Part shown: positions 1-7,465 of the stretch, piece after piece | Position numbering within the stretch: position 1 is the first letter of the stretch | How the letters are laid out: every line of letters starts with the position of its first letter | From: Ilyomonas sp965247435 | Lineage (GTDB): Bacteria > Bacteroidota > Bacteroidia > Chitinophagales > Chitinophagaceae | Assembly (NCBI GenBank): GCA_965247435.1 | Contig: OZ252019.1 | Location: forward strand, 4,340,001-4,404,000 | DNA: 64,000 bases | Reading direction: 5' to 3' | Notes under the pieces: model-generated | What the model was told of the DNA's origin: nothing | Databases searched by the model: none | What the model saw: only the letters and a program-made list of their open reading frames with translations | Made by a program: the position numbers and the translations under genes

Positions 1-184
1 GTTCTGTAAACAGGTGAACCCTGCGGGTCTTTCGCTGCTTCCTTTATTCTATTAGCCAGTTTTATAAACAGTTATAATATTCCTGCCAGCCGGCAACAAT
101 ATGGAATACACCCGCCCGCCGTTTTAATATTTATACTCCGAACAGGGCTTGCTGTCTTTTTACAAAAGGCATAGCTGCAGTTAA

Positions 185-589
185 TCATTCAACACTGGGC
201 TCATTCTCTGTACTTTTTAAGGCCCAGTAAAGAAGCACCGGCTGAAAGAACAGCCTTGCCATCCGCTTGCCATCGGTATCCAGTCCAAATGCGCTGCGGT
301 GGTTTACGTACTGCGACACATTGCCGGGAAATACCGCCGCAAAAAAAGCCGCTGCTATTTTTCCGATCTCTTTTTTTCGCTTGCCGGGCGCGAGGAGGGA
401 AGCGCCCAGCGCTATCTCTGCCATACCCGAAAGCACTACCGTATCATCCACCTTCAGCGGCACCCAGCCGGGCACCTGCGCACGGAAGTCTTTTCTTAAA
501 AAGGTAAGATGGCCAATGCCTGCAGTAACGAGGAAAGCGCCCAATGCAATGCGGGCGGCCTTCTTCGCTTTTATACCCGGAGTTTTCAT
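185..589 (-). CDS. DoxX-like membrane protein
   Basis: A 134-residue hydrophobic protein with about four membrane segments, of the size and layout of the DoxX-like family (inner-membrane proteins of mostly unknown role). A long frame extends upstream to 694, but the ATG at 589 begins a typical MKTPGIKAKK start followed directly by the first membrane helix, so I use that. The segment LTFLRKDFRAQVPGWVP followed by a helix with GMAEIALG is typical of DoxX relatives that carry the GxxE pattern. It stands alone, with nothing recognisable on either side for about 180 and 330 bases. Family assignment is by recognised pattern only; no substrate can be given. Confidence 0.7.
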   Translation of the reverse strand: MKTPGIKAKKAARIALGAFLVTAGIGHLTFLRKDFRAQVPGWVPLKVDDTVVLSGMAEIALGASLLAPGKRKKEIGKIAAAFFAAVFPGNVSQYVNHRSAFGLDTDGKRMARLFFQPVLLYWALKSTENEPSVE

Positions 590-923
590 AAAATGGGTGT
601 GTTGATCTGAAGCGGTAAAGCTGAAACCATGCCAGTAGCACTGCATTATATACAGCCATGAATTTATGTCGCCATGCGGCCGCAACAGATACATGCTTTT
701 CTATATTAGCAATAGCTTCCCATAGCTTTTTAATAAAACGCCTTAACCGATCGGCTGGCAAACCACTGAACGATACGGCAGAAAAAGCAACAGCTTATTT
801 TACCATCAACCTGCGCTCACGAGTAGTTGTTATCTTCCGCCAGCCAACAGGATAAAAAGAAAGGAGCAATAGCCGGTAGTTCCTGCTGCCGGCGCCTGTA
901 TCTTTATTCTTCAACCATCCCGC
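590..923. other. intergenic, nothing recognised
   Basis: This 334-base stretch separates two divergently transcribed genes (DoxX-like leftward, acyltransferase rightward) and so should hold both promoters. I see no clear TAnnTTTG element, repeat or RNA gene. Short open frames here have no recognisable protein character. Confidence 0.5.
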
Positions 924-2048
924 ATGCAGCCATTACCCGCAATCGTAAGTCTTAAATTCAGGTTTTGGGTCTTTGGGTCTATGCTGCTCGTTGTGTTTAT
1001 ACACGCTTATAACCTCCCTGCCCGTTACCTGCAGCCGTGGACAACGCCTGCCGAACCGCTCACGCCAACGGCTTTCACCGAGTATTTCCTGGCCAACGGC
1101 CTCTTCCGTTTTGTTATACCCCTGCTGTTTGCCATATCGGGCTATCTCTTTGCATTAAAAGACGAAGCCCCTCACCGGCAGCGCCTCCGCAAACGAGCGC
1201 GGGTATTGCTGCTGCCCTATCTGGTTTGGAGCGCTTTTGCGCTGCTTTTCGTCTATGCGCTCGAGCTGTTCCCTTATACGCGGAGCCTTGTCCTCCATTC
1301 CCGTATTGTACAGGTAAGCAACGACCGGTTGTTGCTGCACGATTATTACTGGTACGAGCTGCTGGCAAGGTGGATACTGGTGCCCGTAGCTTACCAGTTA
1401 TGGTTTATAAGGGCGCTGATTATGTATAACCTCGCCTATCCTTTTATACGCTGGTGTATATTATATAAAACCGCCCGCTGGGTCTTCTTCGGCATAGCCT
1501 CCCTGCTGTGGCTTGCCACAGCCGATATATTGCTGGTGGAGGGCGAAGGGCTCCTGTTCTTTTCTTTAGGAATATGGCTGCAGCAGGAGAAAGTTAATAT
1601 AGAAATACCCTCCCGCTTTACGGCCCCGGCCCTATACGGCATTGCCTGCCTGTTGCTCTGCGGGTGTAAAACAGTACTGGCTTTCAGGGGACAGGCGTGG
1701 CTGGGCGATGCGGTGTTCCCGGTGCTGATATTGCTGCACAAGCTGTCGGTGGTATGCGGGCTGGTGGCGGTGTGGTATGGCAGCAACCGGTTAGCCCGCT
1801 GGTGTGCCGGGAGGCAATGGTTTGCAAAGCTTAGCTCTTTTTCCTTCATTATTTATATGGTGCATGCGCCTGCCGTAGCCATCTTTATTGATGCCCTGTT
1901 TGCAGGGCTGCACTATACCTATGGCTACCGCATTATAACGTTCGTGCTGCTGCCGCTGCTTCTTATCGTGCTGAGCATTGCCTTCGGCGCAACACTAAAA
2001 CGCGCAGTGCCAAAACTGTACAGCGTGGCAACGGGCGGAAGAGGCTGA
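924..2048 (+). CDS. acyltransferase family 3 membrane protein
   Basis: A 374-residue multi-pass membrane protein resembling the acyltransferase 3 (OafA/NodX-like) family, which moves acyl groups onto sugars of surface polysaccharides or other extracytoplasmic acceptors. Visible family features are the N-terminal helix with VVFIHAYNLP (H27 sits where the family has its conserved first-helix histidine), a second segment ending in FAISGYLFALK at about residues 64-74 followed by an RxRxR-rich loop (RQRLRKRARVLLLPYLVW), and about nine further hydrophobic helices including the late SFIIYMVHAPAV helix. The length is normal for the family. The start is the first ATG after the intergenic region. It has no operon partner. 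The acceptor is unknown. Confidence 0.8.
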   Translation: MQPLPAIVSLKFRFWVFGSMLLVVFIHAYNLPARYLQPWTTPAEPLTPTAFTEYFLANGLFRFVIPLLFAISGYLFALKDEAPHRQRLRKRARVLLLPYLVWSAFALLFVYALELFPYTRSLVLHSRIVQVSNDRLLLHDYYWYELLARWILVPVAYQLWFIRALIMYNLAYPFIRWCILYKTARWVFFGIASLLWLATADILLVEGEGLLFFSLGIWLQQEKVNIEIPSRFTAPALYGIACLLLCGCKTVLAFRGQAWLGDAVFPVLILLHKLSVVCGLVAVWYGSNRLARWCAGRQWFAKLSSFSFIIYMVHAPAVAIFIDALFAGLHYTYGYRIITFVLLPLLLIVLSIAFGATLKRAVPKLYSVATGGRG

Positions 2049-2238
2049 TGCAGGATAGGTCATTCCATAGGGATGCAGGACAAAGTGCAGGTTGCATTAA
2101 CCGGCGTTTCCTTACTGCTGCCTGCAGGAAAGCAGCAAGCATACAAAAGTACCGCTTCCCTCGTATCTCCACCTTGTGCTTTGCCATTTCAGGAAGTATA
2201 CCGGTTGGAATGCAGCAGTGTGCTATACCGGCGGCAGC

Positions 2239-2631
2239 TTAGCGGTTCACTGCGTTGTTTGGCAAAGCCATATCCGTTTTCTTATGCCAGAGGTAGTAAG
2301 AAAGAAATAAGAAGCTTATGGGAAGCACCATGAACAGGGTGGGCAATTGAAACCCGCCTTTGGAGAGGATAGAATAGGTAGCGCCGAGTAAATCGAAAAA
2401 CAGCCCTGCGTACGCCCATTCTTTTAACCTTGAAAAGCCGGGAATAAGCAGGACGATAGCGCCCACTATTTTTGCGACACCCAGAAAAGGAATTAAATAT
2501 GTGGGGTATCCCAGGCCGGTAATCATCGTTACCGCATCCGGAAGAACCAGCACATCCGGAACCGCTGAAAACACCATAAACGCTGCGAAAATTGCGGTAA
2601 CAATCCAGTAAGCCCTGTTGATCTTTTTCAT
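2239..2631 (-). CDS. DoxX-like membrane protein
   Basis: A 130-residue four-helix membrane protein of the DoxX-like family. The block GYPTYLIPFLGVAKIVG followed by LLIPGFSRLKEWAYAG is highly characteristic. It is a close paralogue of the protein at 46395-46781, sharing MKKIN at the start and PGF-RLKEWAYAGL in the same place, although the two genes lie in very different settings. It is a single gene; the downstream (left) gap of about 190 bases towards the acyltransferase gene shows no clear terminator. Function is unknown; members are often induced by stress or found next to oxidoreductases and regulators. Confidence 0.78.
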   Translation of the reverse strand: MKKINRAYWIVTAIFAAFMVFSAVPDVLVLPDAVTMITGLGYPTYLIPFLGVAKIVGAIVLLIPGFSRLKEWAYAGLFFDLLGATYSILSKGGFQLPTLFMVLPISFLFLSYYLWHKKTDMALPNNAVNR

Positions 2632-2910
2632 GCCCTTTATTTTGTTGGTAAAGTGTTTTTATTCCTGCTCCTCAGCCCATGCAAATTAACAAGAAGAAAA
2701 AGGAAAGGGGGTGCCTGTTTCCGACAATGTAGAGCGGTGATTGCGACAGCTACTGTTGGTGGCACCCCTGGTAGCTACAGGCAAGATGAGCGGGCAAACG
2801 ATCCGGGCAACCACGCGGTTACAGGAACCCGCATGCCCTGTTTATTGTTGACCAGCCCGGTTACTCCTGGGAAAAAACAAGCGCCGCATCCGCTGTGCGC
2901 GTTATTACTA

Positions 2911-2990
2911 ATGGCAAACGTACACTTCAAAACAGTAAGAAGCTGCAATAAGAGCCGTATGAAGAACCAAGCATACAAAGCCGGAAAGCG
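2911..2990 (+). pseudogene. truncated vsr-like relic (5' end only)
   Basis: Reading from the ATG at 2911 gives MANVHFKTVRSCNKSRMK, which matches the first 18 residues of the intact Vsr protein at 4148 (MADVHRKEVRSYNMSRIK) at 12 of 18 positions. By eye 39 of the first 54 bases are identical. The match then fades within about 30 bases and none of the catalytic core follows. The bases just before both ATGs are also alike (ttattACTAatggc and ttACTAtttatggc). It is a degraded second vsr start on the same strand, 1.2 kb upstream of the working gene, probably left by an earlier version of the island or by a duplication. Confidence 0.6.
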
Positions 2991-3200
2991 ACTGCAAAAG
3001 GAAAACCAGGAAGGCAGCAGGGAAGATTTGGCAAGCAGTGCATTTACTTTTTCAGGCTTTTGGGGAAATAAGGTTTCGGATACAGGTAGTTGTGTTTTAG
3101 TAACAACAATTGTTTTTGTTGCTTTTATTTTTTTTGGAAGTGGCAAGGCGAGTGCGAAAACCAGCATTACGCCATCCTGCTTTCAATGTAACTTTTAGAG

Positions 3201-3231
3201 TTGCTTAACCTGACCATTTAAAGTACCTTTG
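3201..3231 (+). promoter_or_regulatory. Bacteroidota-type promoter of the toxin-antitoxin pair
   Basis: A -33 TTG at 3201-3203 is followed after 20 bases by TACCTTTG at 3224-3231, an exact fit to the TTG / TAnnTTTG promoter of this phylum. The antitoxin ATG is 25 bases further on. Confidence 0.7.
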
Positions 3232-3255
3232 AGACAGATAGTTTAAATAAAAATT

Positions 3256-3486
3256 ATGGTTGCAGTGGTAGGAACATATCAAAACGGTTATGTAAAACTT
3301 GACAAAGAATATTCAACTAATAATCCTGTAAAAGTGATTGTTACGTTTTTAGAAGATGTACAAAGCCAATCAGAAAAAGGTTTTTCGTTAGCTGACTTTT
3401 CATTTTCAAAAAGCCAAAAGAACCTGGAAAATTACAAAGGTTCTTTTAGTGAGGGAGTTATTGAAGAAAGAAGGGCTGACTTATGA
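3256..3486 (+). CDS. probable antitoxin of a PIN-domain toxin
   Basis: A 76-residue protein lying directly before a PIN-domain toxin gene, with the two reading frames overlapping in ATGA (3483-3486), the usual arrangement of type II toxin-antitoxin pairs. The N-terminal part (VVGTYQNGYVKLDKEYSTNNPVKVIVTFLED) looks like a small beta-rich DNA-binding or dimerisation domain of the kind found in Bacteroidota VapB-like antitoxins. The C-terminal half (SLADFSFSKSQKNLENYKGSF) is polar and probably wraps the toxin. It should bind its own promoter at 3201 and neutralise the toxin. The antitoxin role is inferred from context and length; the sequence itself carries no signature I can name with certainty. 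Confidence 0.72.
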   Translation: MVAVVGTYQNGYVKLDKEYSTNNPVKVIVTFLEDVQSQSEKGFSLADFSFSKSQKNLENYKGSFSEGVIEERRADL

Positions 3487-3923
3487 AAATATTTTTGGAC
3501 ACTTCTTCCTTGTTCAAACTGTATCATAAAGAAACAGGCACAGCAGAACTTGAAAAATTATTTTCCACTGAAAAAATTACAATCATTTATCTTTCGGAAA
3601 TAGCAAAAATCGAGTTTACTTCTGCAGTTTGGAAAAAAGTACGAACAAAAGAAATTTCTGAGTTGGAAGCACAAACAACTTTAGAACTGTTTGAAGCAGA
3701 CTTTGCAAAATTTTCCTTTATTCCAACAGACAGTCTTATTATAGAGCAAGCCAGAATTTTAACTGCCAACTATGGAGCACAAGGTTTAAGAACCTTAGAT
3801 AGTATCCAACTTTCGACAGCAATATCATTGTCCCAAAAAGCAGACCTGTTTTTTTCTGCCGACAGACTTTTGCAATCTCTTTTTAATGCCCGGGGTTTGC
3901 AGACACAACTGCCCGGCCGCTGA
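3483..3923 (+). CDS. vapC: PIN-domain ribonuclease toxin (VapC family)
   Basis: A 146-residue PIN-domain protein, a predicted metal-dependent RNase that stops growth by cutting RNA when not held by its antitoxin. The acidic active-site residues are all present: D6 in IFLDTSSLFKLY, E44 in AKIEFTSAV, D106 in LRTLDSIQLSTA and D127 in FFSADRLLQ. The gene overlaps the antitoxin by four bases, so the two are translationally coupled. The last residues (NARGLQTQLPGR) are followed at once by GC-rich DNA, so the natural C-terminus may have been slightly altered by an insertion at about 3915. It sits just left of the restriction island and may help keep it in place. Confidence 0.88.
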   Translation: MKIFLDTSSLFKLYHKETGTAELEKLFSTEKITIIYLSEIAKIEFTSAVWKKVRTKEISELEAQTTLELFEADFAKFSFIPTDSLIIEQARILTANYGAQGLRTLDSIQLSTAISLSQKADLFFSADRLLQSLFNARGLQTQLPGR

Positions 3924-3956
3924 CAAGGGTATTGCCAATTAATGGAACCTAACGGT

Positions 3957-3981
3957 GGTGTTCCGCCGCGGCGGGAGCGCC
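3957..3981. repeat. GC-rich imperfect hairpin at island edge
   Basis: The bases ggtgttccgccg at 3957-3968 pair imperfectly with cggcgggagcgcc at 3969-3981. The block is much richer in GC than its surroundings and lies between the toxin gene and vsr, close to the left edge of the AT-rich island. There is no T-run, so it is not a normal terminator. Confidence 0.4.
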
Positions 3982-4147
3982 ATCTTGCTATCAGCCTTAG
4001 TTCGGGCTTAACGGAACTCTTTTGAACAGCTACGCGCAGGCAGGTCAGCATAAAATTCTTAATCTTCGGATAAATAATGTCCGTCGCGGCAGTTGCGGTA
4101 CCTGTAGCTTCTCCAAAGGGCTGCACGCCTTTTGCCCTTTACTATTT

Positions 4148-4567
4148 ATGGCCGATGTACACCGTAAGGAAGTAAGAAGCTATAATATGAGCCGCATTAA
4201 AGGGAAGAATACAAAACCTGAAATGCTGGTGCGCCGCTTTTTGCATGCACAGGGCTTTCGGTATCGGCTGCATGTAAAAGACCTGCCCGGCAAGCCGGAC
4301 ATTGTATTGCCGAAGTATAAGACGGTGATTTTTGTACACGGCTGTTTCTGGCATGGGCATGAGGGATGTAAGTTGAATCGCATTCCTAACAAAAACCAAG
4401 ATTATTGGATTCCTAAAATTACTGGCAATAAATTAAGGGATGATATGAATTGTAACTTATTGAAAAAAATAGCATGGAATGTTTTGATAGTATGGGAATG
4501 TGAGATAAATTCGAAGAATTTCAATAAAACGTCTGAGAAACTCTTAGCACATCTCATTCAACCATAA
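4148..4567 (+). CDS. vsr: very short patch repair endonuclease Vsr
   Basis: A 139-residue Vsr endonuclease, which nicks DNA 5' of T:G mismatches formed when 5-methylcytosine deaminates. The full family pattern is present: MSRIKGKNTKPEM at 14-26, the LPGKPDIVLPKYK block with catalytic D51, VHGCFWHGHEGC at 63-74 supplying zinc and active-site Cys and His residues (C66, H69, H71, C74), and the final VLIVWECE strand. The frame is open back to 4022, but MADVHRKEVRSYN is the family N-terminus, so ATG 4148 is chosen. The stop is 3 bases before the methyltransferase start, so the two are co-transcribed. It should repair the hot spots created by that methyltransferase. Confidence 0.95.
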   Translation: MADVHRKEVRSYNMSRIKGKNTKPEMLVRRFLHAQGFRYRLHVKDLPGKPDIVLPKYKTVIFVHGCFWHGHEGCKLNRIPNKNQDYWIPKITGNKLRDDMNCNLLKKIAWNVLIVWECEINSKNFNKTSEKLLAHLIQP

Positions 4568-4570
4568 CTG

Positions 4571-5917
4571 ATGCTTCGATTTATTGATTTGTTTGCCGGC
4601 TTAGGAGGATTTCATAAAGCTTTACATGATTTAGGACATCAATGTGTATTTGCTTGTGAAATCAATCCAACATTAAGAGAACTATACAAAAATAATTGGG
4701 GAATAAAGCCTGAGGGTGATATTAGAACTATTACAAAATCCAATATAGACCTAATTCCTGACCATGATATATTATGCGCCGGATTCCCTTGTCAGCCATT
4801 TTCCAAAGCTGGAAAACAAGCTGGGATGACAGATAAGATTAGAGGAACTTTATTTGATGAAATATATTTAATTCTTAAGCACAAAAAACCCAAATACTTC
4901 ATCTTAGAAAATGTTCCATTCATTGCAAAACATGATAATGAGGAAACATGGAATTACATTGAAGAAAAACTTAAAGAGCTTAAGTATGAAGTAGATCATA
5001 AGGTTTATTCACCACATCAGTTTGGAATACCTCAGCATCGAAAAAGATTATTTATTGTTGGTTGTTTAGAAGGTTTAGATCACTTTGATTTTTTAAATAT
5101 TGATATTCACAAGGTTTCACAGTTTAACATTCATCAATTTATCAATTCTGATTCTCTAACTGCTAATAAACTTTCCAATAAACATATTGAGTGTTTGAAT
5201 TTGTGGCAAGAATTTCTTGTTGCCATACCGCAAGCAACTAAGCTACCTGGATTTCCTATTTGGAGTATGGAGTTTGGTGCAACTTATCCTTATGATCAAA
5301 TACCTCCTGCAAGAATGCTTATAAATGAATTAGGAAAGTATCTTGGGAATTTCGGATGCAGCTTAAAAGGGCTGTCGAAAAGGGAACAATTACAATTACT
5401 GCCAAGTTACGCAAGAGTAACAAAGAAATTTCCTAAATGGAAACAAAAATATATAGAGCAGAATCGTAGTTTTTATAAGGAGAATAGAAAGTATATTGAA
5501 AGTATAGTAAAAAGACTAGCAAAATATGATTGGCAAAGTTGGCAGAAACTCGAGTGGAATGTTCAGGAGGGAGAGCGCAATATTTATAAATATATTCTGC
5601 AATTTAGATCCTCTGGTATAAGAATAAAAAATCCAGATTTTTTCCCTTCCCTTGTAACTGCTAAGACACAAATACCAATAATAGGTTGGCAGCAGCGGTA
5701 TATTACAAAGCTGGAAGGACAAAGACTTCAGTCTTTAGAAATTTTAGACTTATCAGCTTTAACAGATAATGCTGCCTTTGAAGCACTTGGAAATGCAGTT
5801 AACACTACCATCGTTAAATTGATTGCACAACAATTGATAAATGAAAATTTACAAGAAATCAATGGGCACCAATTCAAGATACACTTTCCTAAACAAGTCC
5901 CAGAACTAATTGCCTAA
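4571..5917 (+). CDS. dcm: DNA (cytosine-5) methyltransferase
   Basis: A 448-residue C5-cytosine methyltransferase that should protect host DNA and mark self for the island. Motif I is FIDLFAGLGGFHKAL at 4-18; motif IV is GFPCQPFSKAGKQ with catalytic C74; motif VI is ENV at 113-115; motif VIII is QHRKR at 155-159; motif X is EALGNAVNTTIV near residue 415. Between VIII and IX lies a long variable part of about 220 residues that should contain the target-recognition domain. Its length is typical of Dcm-like enzymes paired with Vsr. The ATG is 3 bases after the vsr stop and the TAA ends just before the next ATG. The recognised sequence cannot be read from the protein. Confidence 0.95.
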   Translation: MLRFIDLFAGLGGFHKALHDLGHQCVFACEINPTLRELYKNNWGIKPEGDIRTITKSNIDLIPDHDILCAGFPCQPFSKAGKQAGMTDKIRGTLFDEIYLILKHKKPKYFILENVPFIAKHDNEETWNYIEEKLKELKYEVDHKVYSPHQFGIPQHRKRLFIVGCLEGLDHFDFLNIDIHKVSQFNIHQFINSDSLTANKLSNKHIECLNLWQEFLVAIPQATKLPGFPIWSMEFGATYPYDQIPPARMLINELGKYLGNFGCSLKGLSKREQLQLLPSYARVTKKFPKWKQKYIEQNRSFYKENRKYIESIVKRLAKYDWQSWQKLEWNVQEGERNIYKYILQFRSSGIRIKNPDFFPSLVTAKTQIPIIGWQQRYITKLEGQRLQSLEILDLSALTDNAAFEALGNAVNTTIVKLIAQQLINENLQEINGHQFKIHFPKQVPELIA

Positions 5918-5919
5918 TA

Positions 5920-7461
5920 ATGGAACATGTTACCACAGTCAATATTCGCCCTGGTGTGAATATCTTATCAATCCTAAAGCACATAGAATATGAGCCTTGG
6001 TATGCTCTAGCAGAATTTGTCGATAATGCTATAGACAGTTACTTGAAGCACAAGGAAGAATTAAAGAAAATTGAAGGCAATAGTTACAAGCTTAGAGTGC
6101 GAATAGAATTCAATGATGTAGATAAAAAAATTAGTATTAAGGATAACGCCGCTGGTATCCAGGAAAGAGATTATGCGAGAGCATTTCGTGCAGCTGAAAT
6201 TCCGCCAGACAATACAGGCTTATCTGAGTTTGGAATGGGAATGAAAACAGCTGCTTGTTGGTTTTCGGATAAATGGAGTGTTAGAACATCTGCTATTTAT
6301 GAAAACTATAGAAAAGATGTCTTTTTTGACTTGAACAAAATATATCATGATAAGTTGGAAGAGCTGGAAGTTACTGTAAAGCCTGAAAGTGAAAATAGGC
6401 ACTACACCTTTATAGAACTGAGCGAAATTGGCAAAATGCCTGTGAAGAAGACGAGGGCTAAAATCAAAGAACATCTATCAAGTATTTACAGGTATTTTTT
6501 TAGAGAAAATATTTTAAATTTATACGTTGATGACGAACTCTTAGAGTATAAAGAACCAGCTATTTTGAACGCACCTCCTGCATTTGGAAATACTACTCAG
6601 CCTATCTACTGGAAAAAAGATATCAATTTTGAAATTGAAAAAGGAAGGATGTATGTAAAAGGCTTTGTTGCAATTAGGGAAACGATGTCAAATAGTGAAA
6701 CAGGTTTTGCTTCATTTAGAAGAGGAAGAGTAATAGAGGGTAGTGTTGATGAGGGTTTTAAGCCGAAAGAAATAATGGGTGAATTAGGCAGTCCAGAGTA
6801 TAAGAGAATTTTTGGTGAACTTTATTTAGAAGGATTTGATGTTAGCTTTACTAAGAAAGGTATCAAGTGGGATGAAAATATGGATATGTTCTTGCAGCTT
6901 TTAAAATCTGATTTAACTCATTCCTCATTTCCCCTTATAAAACAGGCAAGAGAGTTTAGGGTTAAGCCTACGAAGGCAGATCAAAGAAAGGCGGCAGAAG
7001 CAGTCGTAAGGTCCACTGTTAGCGAATTTAGAAATACTCTACAGCCAGCATTAAGCGCAATTCGTCAAAATCCAATACCAGCTACAGACGATGCTAATTT
7101 AAATACAATTAACGAGCTAGCACATAGAGAATTTGAAATAAATTTCAATAATACCAGATGGTTAATCACTATCGAACTTTCCTATGATTCTACAGTAACA
7201 GATTGGATTGAAGTTGGCAGCCATGTATTGAGGAATAAAAACGAAAACGGCACGGTGCGTCAGGTAGGTGTAAGAATGTCTTTAAATCATCCCTTTGTTA
7301 CTCATTTTGCCGGAACTGATAAGTCAAAACTGGAACCAATATTACGTATAGCTGCAGCACTTGGTTTGGCTGAAGAGACTGCAAGAGAAGCTGGTGTAAG
7401 TAAAGCCGGCACAATTAGAATAAATCTAAATAAATTAATAACTGCTATTTCAAAATCATAG
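5920..7461 (+). CDS. GHKL ATPase, MutL/MORC-like, restriction-associated
   Basis: A 513-residue protein with an N-terminal GHKL ATPase fold. The N-box is AEFVDNAIDSY (E32, N36, D39), the next motif is IKDNAAGI (D75, G79), and the G2 loop is LSEFGMGMKTAACW (G105, G107). These match MutL/MORC-type ATPases rather than histidine kinases: there is no phospho-acceptor or sensor region. The middle part (about 190-330) is the expected position of an S5-like transducer domain. GHKL ATPases of this kind have been described by comparative genomics in restriction-modification operons with cytosine methyltransferases. They probably clamp on DNA and signal to a nuclease. The ATG follows the methyltransferase stop by two bases, and the Z1 gene starts four bases after this one. 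Confidence 0.88.
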   Translation: MEHVTTVNIRPGVNILSILKHIEYEPWYALAEFVDNAIDSYLKHKEELKKIEGNSYKLRVRIEFNDVDKKISIKDNAAGIQERDYARAFRAAEIPPDNTGLSEFGMGMKTAACWFSDKWSVRTSAIYENYRKDVFFDLNKIYHDKLEELEVTVKPESENRHYTFIELSEIGKMPVKKTRAKIKEHLSSIYRYFFRENILNLYVDDELLEYKEPAILNAPPAFGNTTQPIYWKKDINFEIEKGRMYVKGFVAIRETMSNSETGFASFRRGRVIEGSVDEGFKPKEIMGELGSPEYKRIFGELYLEGFDVSFTKKGIKWDENMDMFLQLLKSDLTHSSFPLIKQAREFRVKPTKADQRKAAEAVVRSTVSEFRNTLQPALSAIRQNPIPATDDANLNTINELAHREFEINFNNTRWLITIELSYDSTVTDWIEVGSHVLRNKNENGTVRQVGVRMSLNHPFVTHFAGTDKSKLEPILRIAAALGLAEETAREAGVSKAGTIRINLNKLITAISKS

Positions 7462-7465
7462 TATC

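Larger units (their letters stand above)
2632..3255. other. non-coding stretch with vsr relic and vapBC promoter
   Basis: This 624-base region has open frames on both strands (2653-3198 and 2775-3167) that overlap heavily and show no protein-family character. I read it as non-coding. It contains a decayed 5' end of a vsr-like gene (from 2911) and, at its right edge, the promoter of the toxin-antitoxin pair. The base composition changes from GC-rich to AT-rich at about 3040. Confidence 0.6.

Noticed and set aside
2653..3198. 181-codon open frame on the plus strand
   Set aside because: It overlaps a minus-strand frame of similar length, lacks protein character, and contains the vsr relic in only a short part; composition shifts in the middle. 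Treated as non-coding.
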